A DNA stretch of 64,000 bases from Algiphilus sp. (lineage in GTDB: Bacteria; Pseudomonadota; Gammaproteobacteria; Nevskiales; Nevskiaceae). Numbering within the stretch: the stretch's first letter is position 1; each line of letters starts with the position of its first letter. A program made the translations under genes and the position numbers. Below are positions 1-7,810 of the stretch, piece by piece. The notes beneath the pieces were generated by a model, which made no database searches, was not told where the DNA came from, and saw only the letters and a program-made list of their open reading frames with translations. Location: contig NZ_JAGLEJ010000014.1 in the NCBI RefSeq assembly GCF_023145115.1, forward strand, positions 124,001-188,000, read 5' to 3'.

Positions 1-935
1 ACGACGGACTGACCCTCGAGGGTGCCTACGGCGGTGTGGCCTTTCCGATCCCCGACAACGGCCTGCAGGTGGTCTACAACATCCTGACCTCGAGCGCGCC
101 CTGGTTCATCGAGGCCCCGCAGATCTCGCGCTATGTCCACGCCAACGGGAGCGTCACCGAATCGGAAGTCTTCCTCAAGGTCTACAACCCGTACACGCGA
201 GGCGACGACCGCGAAGGCTGGGAGGACGGTGACGTTTTCTCGTACAGCATGAGCGAGGAGCGAGCTCCGCCGCGCAACGCCGGGCGCATCACGCTGTCGT
301 CCAACACCTACGACAACTCCGGCACGCCGCGCGACGCCTGGCAGTACGATCCCGGCACCCGCCGCGTGCGCAAGACCCCGGACGTGCAGCACGACTATCC
401 GGTGCCGAACGGTCCGCGCGTGGTCGACGAGCAGAACGGCTTCAACGGCTCGCCGGCGCGCTTCGAGTGGGAGCTGGTGGGCAAGCGCGAGATGATCGTG
501 CCCTTCCACAACTACCAGCTCGACTCGCGTGAGCTGGAGTACGACGACTTCATCACCACGCGCGGTCATCCCGACCCGGAATACATCCGGCATGAACTGC
601 GCCGCGTGTGGGTCGTGGAAGGCACGCTGAAGGACGGCATGCGCCACATCTACGGCAAGCGCCGCTTCTACGTCGAGGAGGACAGCTGGCACAAGGTCAT
701 GGGGGAGAACTACGACACCCGTGGCGAGCTCTGGCGCGTCTCGCAGGACGGCATGATCTACGCCTACGACGCCGAGGGCTACTACAACAACGTCTCGATC
801 TACCAGGACCTCGTGTCCAAGGCCTACAGCATCGAGAAGCTCAACAACGAGGAGCCGATGGGCACGCGTCTGAACCGGCGCGAGCCGCATGCCGGCGAGT
901 TCTCGCCGGAGGGGCTGCGGCGGGCCGGCAGTTAG
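1..935 (+). CDS. DUF1329 family protein, 5' truncated by window edge
   Basis: This is the C-terminal two thirds of a DUF1329 protein; the frame is open from base 3 and its true start lies left of the window. It aligns by eye with the two complete paralogues at 9867 and 31438: shared elements include QYDPGTRRVRK, NGFNGSP, ELVGKREM and HELRRVWVVEGTLK. DUF1329 proteins are secreted, have no assigned catalytic role, and often accompany DUF1302 outer-membrane proteins in clusters for hydrophobic substrates. A periplasmic or outer-membrane-associated carrier role is inferred. Its C-terminus lacks the NEAGD(D/G)WW segment shared by the other two, so it is the most divergent copy. Confidence 0.85.
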   Translation, partial: DGLTLEGAYGGVAFPIPDNGLQVVYNILTSSAPWFIEAPQISRYVHANGSVTESEVFLKVYNPYTRGDDREGWEDGDVFSYSMSEERAPPRNAGRITLSSNTYDNSGTPRDAWQYDPGTRRVRKTPDVQHDYPVPNGPRVVDEQNGFNGSPARFEWELVGKREMIVPFHNYQLDSRELEYDDFITTRGHPDPEYIRHELRRVWVVEGTLKDGMRHIYGKRRFYVEEDSWHKVMGENYDTRGELWRVSQDGMIYAYDAEGYYNNVSIYQDLVSKAYSIEKLNNEEPMGTRLNRREPHAGEFSPEGLRRAGS

Positions 936-950
936 TCCGGATGGCCGGGC

Positions 951-983
951 GCCGGCCGGTCCCTTCCTTCGGGGCCGGTCGGC
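951..983. terminator. GC-rich inverted repeat between convergent genes
   Basis: Near-perfect 9-base arms (GCCGGCCGG at 951-959 and CCGGTCGGC at 975-983) flank a 15-base loop in the 53-base gap between the convergent DUF1329 and SDR genes. There is no clear T-tract, so a bidirectional terminator is plausible but unproven. Confidence 0.4.
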
Positions 984-988
984 GCTGC

Positions 989-1768
989 CTAGACTCCGAA
1001 GCCTCCGGACACATTTAACTGCTCGCCGGTGATATAGCCGGCCTTGCGTGATGCCAGGAAGACGGCCGCGTTGGCGATGTCCTCGGGCTTGCCCCAGCGC
1101 TTGAGCGCGAGCAGCTTCTGGGTTTCGTTGATCCACGCGTCGTCGAAGACGCCGCGTTCGAGGAGCTCGAGGAACATGCCGGCCTCGATGACGCCGACCA
1201 GTACCGAGTTGGCGCGCACGCCATTGACACCTTCCTCCTTGGCGATGCCGCGGATCAGCGCCTCGTTGGCGGCCTTGGGGACCACCGAGAGGCCGTCCCT
1301 GGGCGGCCACCAGCGATCACCGGCGGAGCCGATGTGCACGAAGCTGCCCTGGCTGTCGCGCAGCGCGGGCAGGAAGGCGCGGGTAACGTGCATGAAGCCC
1401 TGCAGCTCGATCTGGACCGAGGGTTCCCAGAGCGACGGCTCGGTTTCGGCGAGCAGCTTCTGCTCGACCACCGGGCCGGCGGCGAAGACGACGGTGTGGA
1501 TGGCGCCGAAGGTTTCCAGCACCGATCGGCAGCAGGCCTCGACCTGGGCGGCGTCGCGCACGTCGCACTGGAAGGCTTCGGCGCGCGCGTCCGATCCGGA
1601 GATGCGGCCGGCGACCTCGCGGGCCCGGTCGGCCTTGCTGTTGTAGGTCACGGCCACGTTGCTGCCGGCCTGACCGAAGCCCTCGGCGATGATGGCGCCG
1701 ATGCCGCCGCTGCCGCCGAAGACGACGGTCGCGCCTTCCGGGAAATCGCCGTTGGTCTGCTGATTCAT
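989..1768 (-). CDS. SDR-family protein lacking the catalytic tyrosine
   Basis: A 259-residue short-chain dehydrogenase/reductase fold. The nucleotide-binding glycine motif is GGSGGIG near residues 18-24, and the C-terminal half has the usual VFLASRKAGYITGEQ segment. ATG at 1768 is chosen because GGGGAGA lies just upstream; an in-frame start 11 codons earlier lacks one. The active-site YxxxK is replaced by SVVPK (Ser161, Lys165), although the upstream Ser148 remains. It may be a non-canonical reductase, or a binding or structural protein. It is divergent from the oxidoreductase operon that begins at 2757 and probably belongs to the same regulon. Confidence 0.8.
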   Translation of the reverse strand: MNQQTNGDFPEGATVVFGGSGGIGAIIAEGFGQAGSNVAVTYNSKADRAREVAGRISGSDARAEAFQCDVRDAAQVEACCRSVLETFGAIHTVVFAAGPVVEQKLLAETEPSLWEPSVQIELQGFMHVTRAFLPALRDSQGSFVHIGSAGDRWWPPRDGLSVVPKAANEALIRGIAKEEGVNGVRANSVLVGVIEAGMFLELLERGVFDDAWINETQKLLALKRWGKPEDIANAAVFLASRKAGYITGEQLNVSGGFGV

Positions 1769-1867
1769 GGTGTGGTCTCCCCTTGTGATTCGATCCGGCA
1801 CCTTCGCCGGCGCCGCACGCGCCTGTCGTCGTCCGACAGGATGAGCCGTGCACCCGTCGAGTGGCCC

Positions 1868-2629
1868 TCAGTCGGCGAGGCGGCGCAGCGCGTCGCGCGT
1901 GTCGTCGCTGAGCGCGCCGCCATCGGCAGCGAGCATGCGGGCGGCGACCTCGGGGCGGCAGAACTGGCGAACGAAGTCGGCGAGGATGCGGGCGATGACG
2001 GTGTCGTGCGGTTCCTGCATGCCGGCCATCACCCAGTTCGCGAGGCGCGTCTGCTGCATGACCATGAGCAGGCGCGCATCGTCGCGCGGCGTGCCGGGCA
2101 CCAGCAGGCCCTGCGATGCGCCCCAGTTGAAGACCTGCTCGATGACGTCCAGGCCCCGCGCCCACAGCTGCTGCTCCTCCGAGCTCGGCCAGGCGGCGTC
2201 GTGGTACCAGACGTAGCCCTCGTGCAACTGCATGCGCAGGTAGTCGGGGTGCTCCAGCAGGTACTGCAGGTGGATGCGCTGCAGGGACAGCAGGCGGGTC
2301 ATCGATTCGGGGTTCTGCAGGATCGCCTGACCCTGCTGCATCACCGCCTCGAACATCTCGGTGTCGCGCGCGATCAGCACGCCGCGATGCAGGTCGCGCT
2401 TGCTCGGATAGGACTGGTACAGCGTGCCGAGCGAGATGCCGGCGGCGCGCGCGATGTCCTGCATCTTGGCACTGCCGAAACCCTGGTCGGCGAATACGCT
2501 CTCGGCGACCGCGAGGATGTGCTTGCGGTAGAGCGCGTCCTTGGCGGCCTTGAGGTCGGCGGCCTGCGGGCGTCGTCCGCCCCTGGGGCGGGCAGTGGTG
2601 CTGTCGGCGTTGCGGGTGGGGTTGCTCAT
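1868..2629 (-). CDS. TetR/AcrR-family transcriptional regulator
   Basis: A 253-residue regulator. The TetR_N helix-turn-helix is at about residues 40-85 (IARAAGISLGTLYQSYPSKR). The N-terminus is basic and low in complexity (RPRGGRRPQ). ATG at 2629 follows a GGAAGTC Shine-Dalgarno on the minus strand; longer frames run into the promoter region of the divergent gene. It ends about 100 bases before the SDR start and shares a 127-base intergenic region with the GMC oxidoreductase gene, the usual position for a regulator of the divergent operon. The ligand is unknown; a steroid or acyl-CoA is inferred from context. Confidence 0.85.
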   Translation of the reverse strand: MSNPTRNADSTTARPRGGRRPQAADLKAAKDALYRKHILAVAESVFADQGFGSAKMQDIARAAGISLGTLYQSYPSKRDLHRGVLIARDTEMFEAVMQQGQAILQNPESMTRLLSLQRIHLQYLLEHPDYLRMQLHEGYVWYHDAAWPSSEEQQLWARGLDVIEQVFNWGASQGLLVPGTPRDDARLLMVMQQTRLANWVMAGMQEPHDTVIARILADFVRQFCRPEVAARMLAADGGALSDDTRDALRRLAD

Positions 2630-2693
2630 GACGACTTCCTGGAAGCGGCCGTTGCCGGGCGCGAGGGCCGCGCATCGGGTCGGGGCGGGAATG

Positions 2694-2756
2694 TTGACAC
2701 CGGTACGCGCCCATTCTAGTGTAGTAACGGCAATTACAAAAAACGTAAGCGCAATT
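2694..2756 (+). promoter_or_regulatory. Divergent promoter/operator region for the GMC operon
   Basis: An AT-rich island in GC-rich DNA between the TetR gene and the GMC gene. TTGACA at 2694-2699 is a perfect -35 hexamer, followed after 17 bases by TAGTGT (weak -10). GTAACGGCAATTAC at 2725-2738 has GTAA/TTAC ends that could be part of a TetR operator. Confidence 0.45.
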
Positions 2757-4433
2757 ATGCACGAAGCGCGGGGCGAGACACGGACAGCGGAGCAGCATCG
2801 CGAAACCGCCGGCAATGCACATGCCGGCGCGCGGGCGGGCATCGCGGCGTCCGAGCGCTACGACTACATCGTGGTCGGCGCCGGCTCGGCCGGCTGCATC
2901 GTCGCCGCCAGACTCGCCGAAGGCGGCGCGGGCACCGTCCTGCTGATCGAGGCCGGGGACGAGGCCGAGCGACATCCGGAAACGCTGTCCGCCGACGGCT
3001 TCAAGCACACCTTCACGAACGACGCGCTGATGTGGCACCGAATGAGCGCACCGCAGGCGGACTGCGGCGGGCGTTCGCTGTACATGGGAAGCGGCCGCGT
3101 CATGGGGGGCAGCGGCGCGGTCAACGGCATGGTCTACACGCGCGGCGACCGGCGCGACTTCGCGGACTGGCCGGCGGGCTGGCACTGGGAGGACCTCGTG
3201 CCGGCCTTCGAGGCGGTCGAGGCGCGTCTGCGCGTGCGTCCACGGACGCCGACCGCGTTCGCCGAACGCTTCATGGCGGCGGCGGAGGAGGCCGGATTCG
3301 CGCGCAAGGACGGACTCAACGACGGCGATCTCGCCGAAGTCGTCGGCTGCAACGACATGAACTACGACGGCGATGCGCGGCGCAGCTCCTACCGCGCCTG
3401 GCTGCACGAGGCCGGCGGAGCCGGCGTACAGCGCCTCACCGGCGCCGAGGTGCAGCGGCTGGCGTTCGACGATCGGCGGCGCGCGATTGGCGTCGAGGTG
3501 CTCGTGGCCGGCGCGGTGCGCCGGATCGCCGTCACGCGCGAGGTGATCCTGTGCGCGGGAGCGCTGGAGACGCCCAGGCTGCTCCAGCTGTCCGGTGTCG
3601 GGCCGTCCGAGGAACTGGCGCGGCTGGGCATCGGCACGGTGCTCGACGCACCCGGCGTGGGTGCGCACCTGCGTGACCACCCCAATGTCTGCATGTTCTA
3701 TCGCGGCGAGGCTCCGGTGGATTTCCGCTATCCGCAGATCTACGCCTTCGGTGCCGCTCGACCCGGCGACGGCGCGGCTCCGGACAGCTGCTTCGTCTGC
3801 TACGCCGCGCCGGCATCGCTGAAGGAATCGATGCTGCGCATGATCCCTATCCTGGCGCTCCCGGGCCGGCTGTACCGGCAGCGCTGGCTGCGTGCCCTGC
3901 TGCGTGCGCTGGTGCACGGCGCGTTCCGACTGCCACCGCTCCGTCGCTTCGTCTCGAAGGTCTTCGGCGTGGTCGTCATCCTCGGAAAGCCCACCTCCGA
4001 GGGTAGCGTTCGGCTGGCGAGCCGCGATCCGGCGGTACCGGCGCGCATCGACCCCGCGTACTACGCCACCGAATCGGATCGCGACACCATGGACGCGGCG
4101 GTGATGCGCGCCCATGCCATCACGCGGCAGGCCCCGCTGGCGGGGACCGGCGTGCGGGCGCTGTCCCGGGCCGCGGTATCGACCGATCGACGCAAGCGCC
4201 GGCGCTGGATTCACGGTGCCACCATGACCACCTTCCATTACTGCGGTAGCTGCCGGATGGGAGAGGACTGCGACAGCCCGGTCGATACGCGGCTGTGCGT
4301 CAAGGGTCTCGCCAATGTGCGGGTGGCTGATGCGTCGGTCATGCCGGCAATCCCGGTGTCGGCGCTCAACGCGCCCAGCATGATGGTCGGCTACCGCGGT
4401 GCCGATTTCATTCTCGAAGGGGTTGCATCGTGA
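2757..4433 (+). CDS. GMC-family FAD-dependent alcohol oxidoreductase
   Basis: A 558-residue flavoprotein of the glucose-methanol-choline family, which oxidises alcohols to aldehydes or ketones. It has the ADP-binding motif VVGAGSAGC (about residues 38-46), the second GMC signature GGSGAVNGMVYTRGD, and the C-terminal active-site region HYCGSCRMG followed by SALNAPSMMVG. The N-terminal ~30 residues before the flavin fold are not conserved, so the start is uncertain; ATG 2757 lies just downstream of the putative promoter. Its stop overlaps the next start as GTGA, so it is translationally coupled to an aldehyde dehydrogenase. A hydroxymethyl group or a sterol alcohol is a plausible substrate by context. 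Confidence 0.88.
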   Translation: MHEARGETRTAEQHRETAGNAHAGARAGIAASERYDYIVVGAGSAGCIVAARLAEGGAGTVLLIEAGDEAERHPETLSADGFKHTFTNDALMWHRMSAPQADCGGRSLYMGSGRVMGGSGAVNGMVYTRGDRRDFADWPAGWHWEDLVPAFEAVEARLRVRPRTPTAFAERFMAAAEEAGFARKDGLNDGDLAEVVGCNDMNYDGDARRSSYRAWLHEAGGAGVQRLTGAEVQRLAFDDRRRAIGVEVLVAGAVRRIAVTREVILCAGALETPRLLQLSGVGPSEELARLGIGTVLDAPGVGAHLRDHPNVCMFYRGEAPVDFRYPQIYAFGAARPGDGAAPDSCFVCYAAPASLKESMLRMIPILALPGRLYRQRWLRALLRALVHGAFRLPPLRRFVSKVFGVVVILGKPTSEGSVRLASRDPAVPARIDPAYYATESDRDTMDAAVMRAHAITRQAPLAGTGVRALSRAAVSTDRRKRRRWIHGATMTTFHYCGSCRMGEDCDSPVDTRLCVKGLANVRVADASVMPAIPVSALNAPSMMVGYRGADFILEGVAS

Positions 4434-6055
4434 GCGCATACGCACAGCACAGGAGCAAAACGGTTCCGGGTCCGGGCGAGACGCCGGATGTCATCGAATG
4501 TCGCAACGCCGCCAGCGGCGAACCGCTCGGCGAAGTGCCGGTTGCCAGTCCCGAGGACGTGCATGCGGCGGTCGAGCGCGCCCGCGCGGCACAGCGCGAG
4601 TGGGCGCGAAGCACCTTCCGGCAGCGTCGCCGGGTGCTGCGGCACATGCTGCAGCACATCCTCGATCACGCCGACGAGCTGTGCGCCGCGGTGGTCGAGG
4701 ACTCGGGCAAGACCTGGGAGAACGCGCTGCTCGGCGAGGTCATGCCGGTGTGCAACAAGATCCAGTGGGTCATGCGCCACGGCGAGAAGCATCTGAAGCC
4801 CGAGAAGGTGCCGTCCGGCCTGCTCAAGCACAAGAAGGGGGTCATCGAGTACCACCCGCTCGGCGTCGTGGCCTGCATCGTGCCGTGGAACTATCCCTTC
4901 CAGAACATCTTCGGTTCGCTGGTCGCGCCGCTGATGGCGGGCAACGCGGTGGTCATCAAGGCGTCCGAGGCCGTGGCCTGGTCGACCCGGCGCTTCCAGC
5001 GCGTCTTCGAGGAAGCGCTGGAGGCCGAGGGTTTCCCGAAGGACACCGTGCAGATCCTCAACGGCTTCGGCGAGACCGGCGCGGCGCTGGTGCGCAGCCG
5101 CGTGCAGAAGATCCTGTTCATCGGATCGGTGGGCAACGGCCGCCGCATCATCGAGGGCAGTGCCGAGCATCTGACGCCGGTGGTCATGGAGCTCGGCGGC
5201 AAGGACCCGATGATCGTCTGCGACGATGCGCATCTGGGCCAGGCCGTGCACTCGGCGCTCAGCGGCTGCTTCATCAATCTCGGGCAGAACTGCATCGCCT
5301 CCGAGCGTCTCATCGTGCACGAGCGCATCCACGACCGTTTCGTCGATACGGTCGTGCGCTACGCGGCGGAGCTGCGTCAGGGCGTGCCCGAGCGCCCGGG
5401 CACGCTCGACGTCGGCGCCATGACCACGCCGCAGCAGGTCGCGATCGTCGACGAACTGGTGCGCGACGCGCTTGCCAGCGGCGCGCGCGCGCTGGTGGGC
5501 GGTGCACTGCCCGAGGGCGGGCAGGGCAACTTCTATCCGCCCACCGTGCTGGTGGATGTCACCCCCGACATGCGCATCGCCAACGAAGAGGTCTTCGGCC
5601 CGGTGATGGCGATCATGCGGGTGCCCGACGACAACGAGGCCGTGCGGATCGCGAACGCCACCAGTTTCGGGCTGCAGTCGTCGGTCTTCAGTCGCAACAA
5701 GCTGCGTGCCGCGCGCATCGCGGCCGTCATCGAGGCCGGGGCGACCTGCATCAACGATTTCGGTCTCTGCTACCTGAATCAGGATCTGCCCTTCGGGGGC
5801 GTCAAGTACTCCGGATTCGGCCGCATGAACGGTCGCGATGGACTGCGCGCCTATACCAACGCGAAGGCGGTGCTCAGCGACCGCTTCCCGGTGGCGATCC
5901 CGCCGCGGCTGTACCCGGTCGGCGAGCGCGACTACGCCACGGCACGCAACGGCATCCGGCTGATGTTTGCCACCGGCCTGCGCGCGCGCGTCCGCGCCCT
6001 GTTCGCGATCGTGCGTGCGGCCCTCACCAAGAAGTCCAAGCAAGCGAAGAGGTAG
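4430..6055 (+). CDS. NAD(P)+-dependent aldehyde dehydrogenase with C-terminal extension
   Basis: A 541-residue aldehyde dehydrogenase. The catalytic base Glu254 lies in ELGGKDP and nucleophile Cys288 in GQNCIA; the C-terminal half has the EEVFGPVMAI and LPFGGVKYSGFGR segments. After the normal ALDH end there are about 50 extra residues, basic and partly hydrophobic (MFATGLRARVRALFAIV, then KKSKQAKR), suggesting membrane association. The GTG start overlaps the GMC stop. Together the two genes would convert an alcohol to a carboxylate, which fits stepwise oxidation of a methyl group oxygenated by the hydroxylase encoded next. Confidence 0.9.
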   Translation: MSAYAQHRSKTVPGPGETPDVIECRNAASGEPLGEVPVASPEDVHAAVERARAAQREWARSTFRQRRRVLRHMLQHILDHADELCAAVVEDSGKTWENALLGEVMPVCNKIQWVMRHGEKHLKPEKVPSGLLKHKKGVIEYHPLGVVACIVPWNYPFQNIFGSLVAPLMAGNAVVIKASEAVAWSTRRFQRVFEEALEAEGFPKDTVQILNGFGETGAALVRSRVQKILFIGSVGNGRRIIEGSAEHLTPVVMELGGKDPMIVCDDAHLGQAVHSALSGCFINLGQNCIASERLIVHERIHDRFVDTVVRYAAELRQGVPERPGTLDVGAMTTPQQVAIVDELVRDALASGARALVGGALPEGGQGNFYPPTVLVDVTPDMRIANEEVFGPVMAIMRVPDDNEAVRIANATSFGLQSSVFSRNKLRAARIAAVIEAGATCINDFGLCYLNQDLPFGGVKYSGFGRMNGRDGLRAYTNAKAVLSDRFPVAIPPRLYPVGERDYATARNGIRLMFATGLRARVRALFAIVRAALTKKSKQAKR

Positions 6056-6057
6056 CC

Positions 6058-6732
6058 ATGGACACCGCATTCTTCATAGGCGTGGCCGCGATCCTGGCAT
6101 TCGACGGGGTGCTGATGTACGCGCTGGCGTGGGCGGCGAGATCGGAGCGCTTCTCGAAGTACCGCATCCGCACGCCGAGCACCTACCAGATCCCGCGCAC
6201 CAGGCTGCTGCTCAACACCAATCTGAACAACGTGCTGTCGCTGTCGTTGCTGGGTGCGTTCTTCTACTTCCTCGGCGACCGCGTGCTCTACGCGAGCTGG
6301 CCCGGTACCGCGCACTTCATCGGCGAAGTGCTCGCGGTACTGCTGCTCTATGACTTCATGTACTACTTCCTGCACCGCGTGATGCACCACCCGCGCGTGC
6401 TCAAGCACGTGCATCGCATCCACCACTACGTGAAGTTCCCGACCGCGCCGGAGAGCATCTATCTGCATCCGGCCGAGAACATGGCCGGGCTGGGGCTGCT
6501 GGGCCTTTCCATCGTCATCCTCGGGCCGATCAGCACGGTCTCGTTCCTGACCACCTGGTTCGTCTATTCCACGGTCAACATCATCGTGCACGGCAATCTC
6601 GTGCTGCCGCATCCGGCATTTCGGCTCTTCAACTTCTGGGCCCAGAAGCACGACATCCACCACGCCAGGCTCAAGTACAACTACGCCTCGATCTTCCCGT
6701 TCTGGGATCAGGCGTTCGGCACCTTCAAATAG
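6058..6732 (+). CDS. Sterol desaturase/fatty acid hydroxylase family protein (C-4 methyl oxidase-like)
   Basis: A 224-residue integral membrane non-haem di-iron oxygenase with four or more hydrophobic segments. All three histidine boxes are present: H106-x3-HH (HRVMHH), H119-x2-HH (HRIHH) and H198-x2-HH (HDIHH). The family includes ERG25/MSMO1 C-4 methyl sterol oxidase, ERG3 C-5 desaturase and SUR2. ATG 6058 starts two bases after the ALDH stop. Because the next gene resembles the C-4 decarboxylating dehydrogenase, oxidation of a C-4 methyl is the most attractive inference, but the sequence alone does not fix the oxidised carbon. Confidence 0.87.
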   Translation: MDTAFFIGVAAILAFDGVLMYALAWAARSERFSKYRIRTPSTYQIPRTRLLLNTNLNNVLSLSLLGAFFYFLGDRVLYASWPGTAHFIGEVLAVLLLYDFMYYFLHRVMHHPRVLKHVHRIHHYVKFPTAPESIYLHPAENMAGLGLLGLSIVILGPISTVSFLTTWFVYSTVNIIVHGNLVLPHPAFRLFNFWAQKHDIHHARLKYNYASIFPFWDQAFGTFK

Positions 6733-6748
6733 GGAGACGGGCACCACG

Positions 6749-7756
6749 ATGGCCAGAAAGATACTGATAACGGGGGGGCAGGGCTTCGTCGGGCGGGCGC
6801 TGGTCGACCGCTTCGCCGACGACGGCTTCGAGGTCGTCTGCGCGGACATGTTGGACCGTGCCTTCCGGCCGGATGTGCGCTTCGTCAAGCTCGACATCCG
6901 CGATGCCGCTGCCGTGCAGGAGGCGTTGTCCGGCGTCGACAGCGTCATCCACAACGCCTCGCTGGTGCATACCAAGCACAACCGCGAGGAGGACGTGTGG
7001 GCGGTCAACCTGACCGGCACCGAGAACATCCTGGCCGCGTGTCGTGCCCATGGCATTCCACGGCTGGTCTACATGAGCTCGGCGAGCGCCGTGTACGAGG
7101 GTGAGGACATCGAGAACGGCGACGAGACGCTGCCGTATTCCCGCATCTCGCAGGCGCCCTACGCCGACAGCAAGATCGCCGCCGAGAAGCTGGTGCTGGC
7201 CCACAGCGGGCAGGGCGGGGCGCATGCGTGCGCCATCCGCCCGCACGTGGTCTTCGGCGCCGGCGACAACCGCTTCATCCCGGCGATCCTCCAGAAGGCG
7301 GCGGCGGGCAAGCTGACGCGCGCGGTGGGCAATCGCGACAAGCTCTCGGATTTCACCTACATCGACAATCTGGTCGATGCCGTGGTCGCTGCCGAGGCCC
7401 GGCTCGACACCGGATCGCCGGTCAGCGGGCAGGCCTATTTCGTCACCAACGGCGAGCCGATGGCGTTCTTCGACTTCATCGAGAAGCTGATCGTCGAGAT
7501 GGGTCATCCGCCGATCCGCGGCAAGGTGCCGTACTGGGTGGCGTATTCGGCCGCCGCCGTGGCCGAGGGCATCGACACGCTGCGCGGCGGCACGCTCAAC
7601 ACCGAGAACGGCATGACGCGCTTCTCGGTGCGCTACATGGTGACGCACCACTACTTCAGCATCGCCAAGGCCGCCCGCGATCTCGACTGGCGGCCGGCAG
7701 TATCGCTCGAGGAGGGCATTCGCCGGACCGCCGAGCAACTACGCGCCGCCGCCTGA
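6749..7756 (+). CDS. 3beta-HSD / sterol C4-decarboxylase-like NAD-dependent dehydrogenase
   Basis: A 335-residue extended SDR. It has TGGQGFVG at residues 7-14, a Ser preceding Tyr138-x3-Lys142 (YADSK), and family landmarks RPHVVFGAGD, FTYIDNLVDA and YFVTNGEP. These match the 3beta-hydroxysteroid dehydrogenase/NSDHL/ERG26 branch, which oxidises a 3beta-hydroxyl with loss of a C-4 carboxyl. It is the last gene of the GMC-ALDH-hydroxylase operon, 16 bases after the hydroxylase. A typical NSDHL membrane anchor is not obvious. UDP-sugar epimerase activity is less likely because the flanking genes are all lipid-oxidising. Confidence 0.85.
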   Translation: MARKILITGGQGFVGRALVDRFADDGFEVVCADMLDRAFRPDVRFVKLDIRDAAAVQEALSGVDSVIHNASLVHTKHNREEDVWAVNLTGTENILAACRAHGIPRLVYMSSASAVYEGEDIENGDETLPYSRISQAPYADSKIAAEKLVLAHSGQGGAHACAIRPHVVFGAGDNRFIPAILQKAAAGKLTRAVGNRDKLSDFTYIDNLVDAVVAAEARLDTGSPVSGQAYFVTNGEPMAFFDFIEKLIVEMGHPPIRGKVPYWVAYSAAAVAEGIDTLRGGTLNTENGMTRFSVRYMVTHHYFSIAKAARDLDWRPAVSLEEGIRRTAEQLRAAA

Positions 7757-7810
7757 CCGACCCGCAACGACAAAGAGGTCGGAAACGGCAGTGCACACGA
7801 GGAGGAGACC

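Noticed and set aside
1317..4445. A 1042-codon open frame on the minus strand across the SDR, TetR and GMC genes
   Set aside because: It is low-complexity Arg/Ala/His/Gly-rich and overlaps clear genes; long antisense frames are expected in GC-rich DNA.
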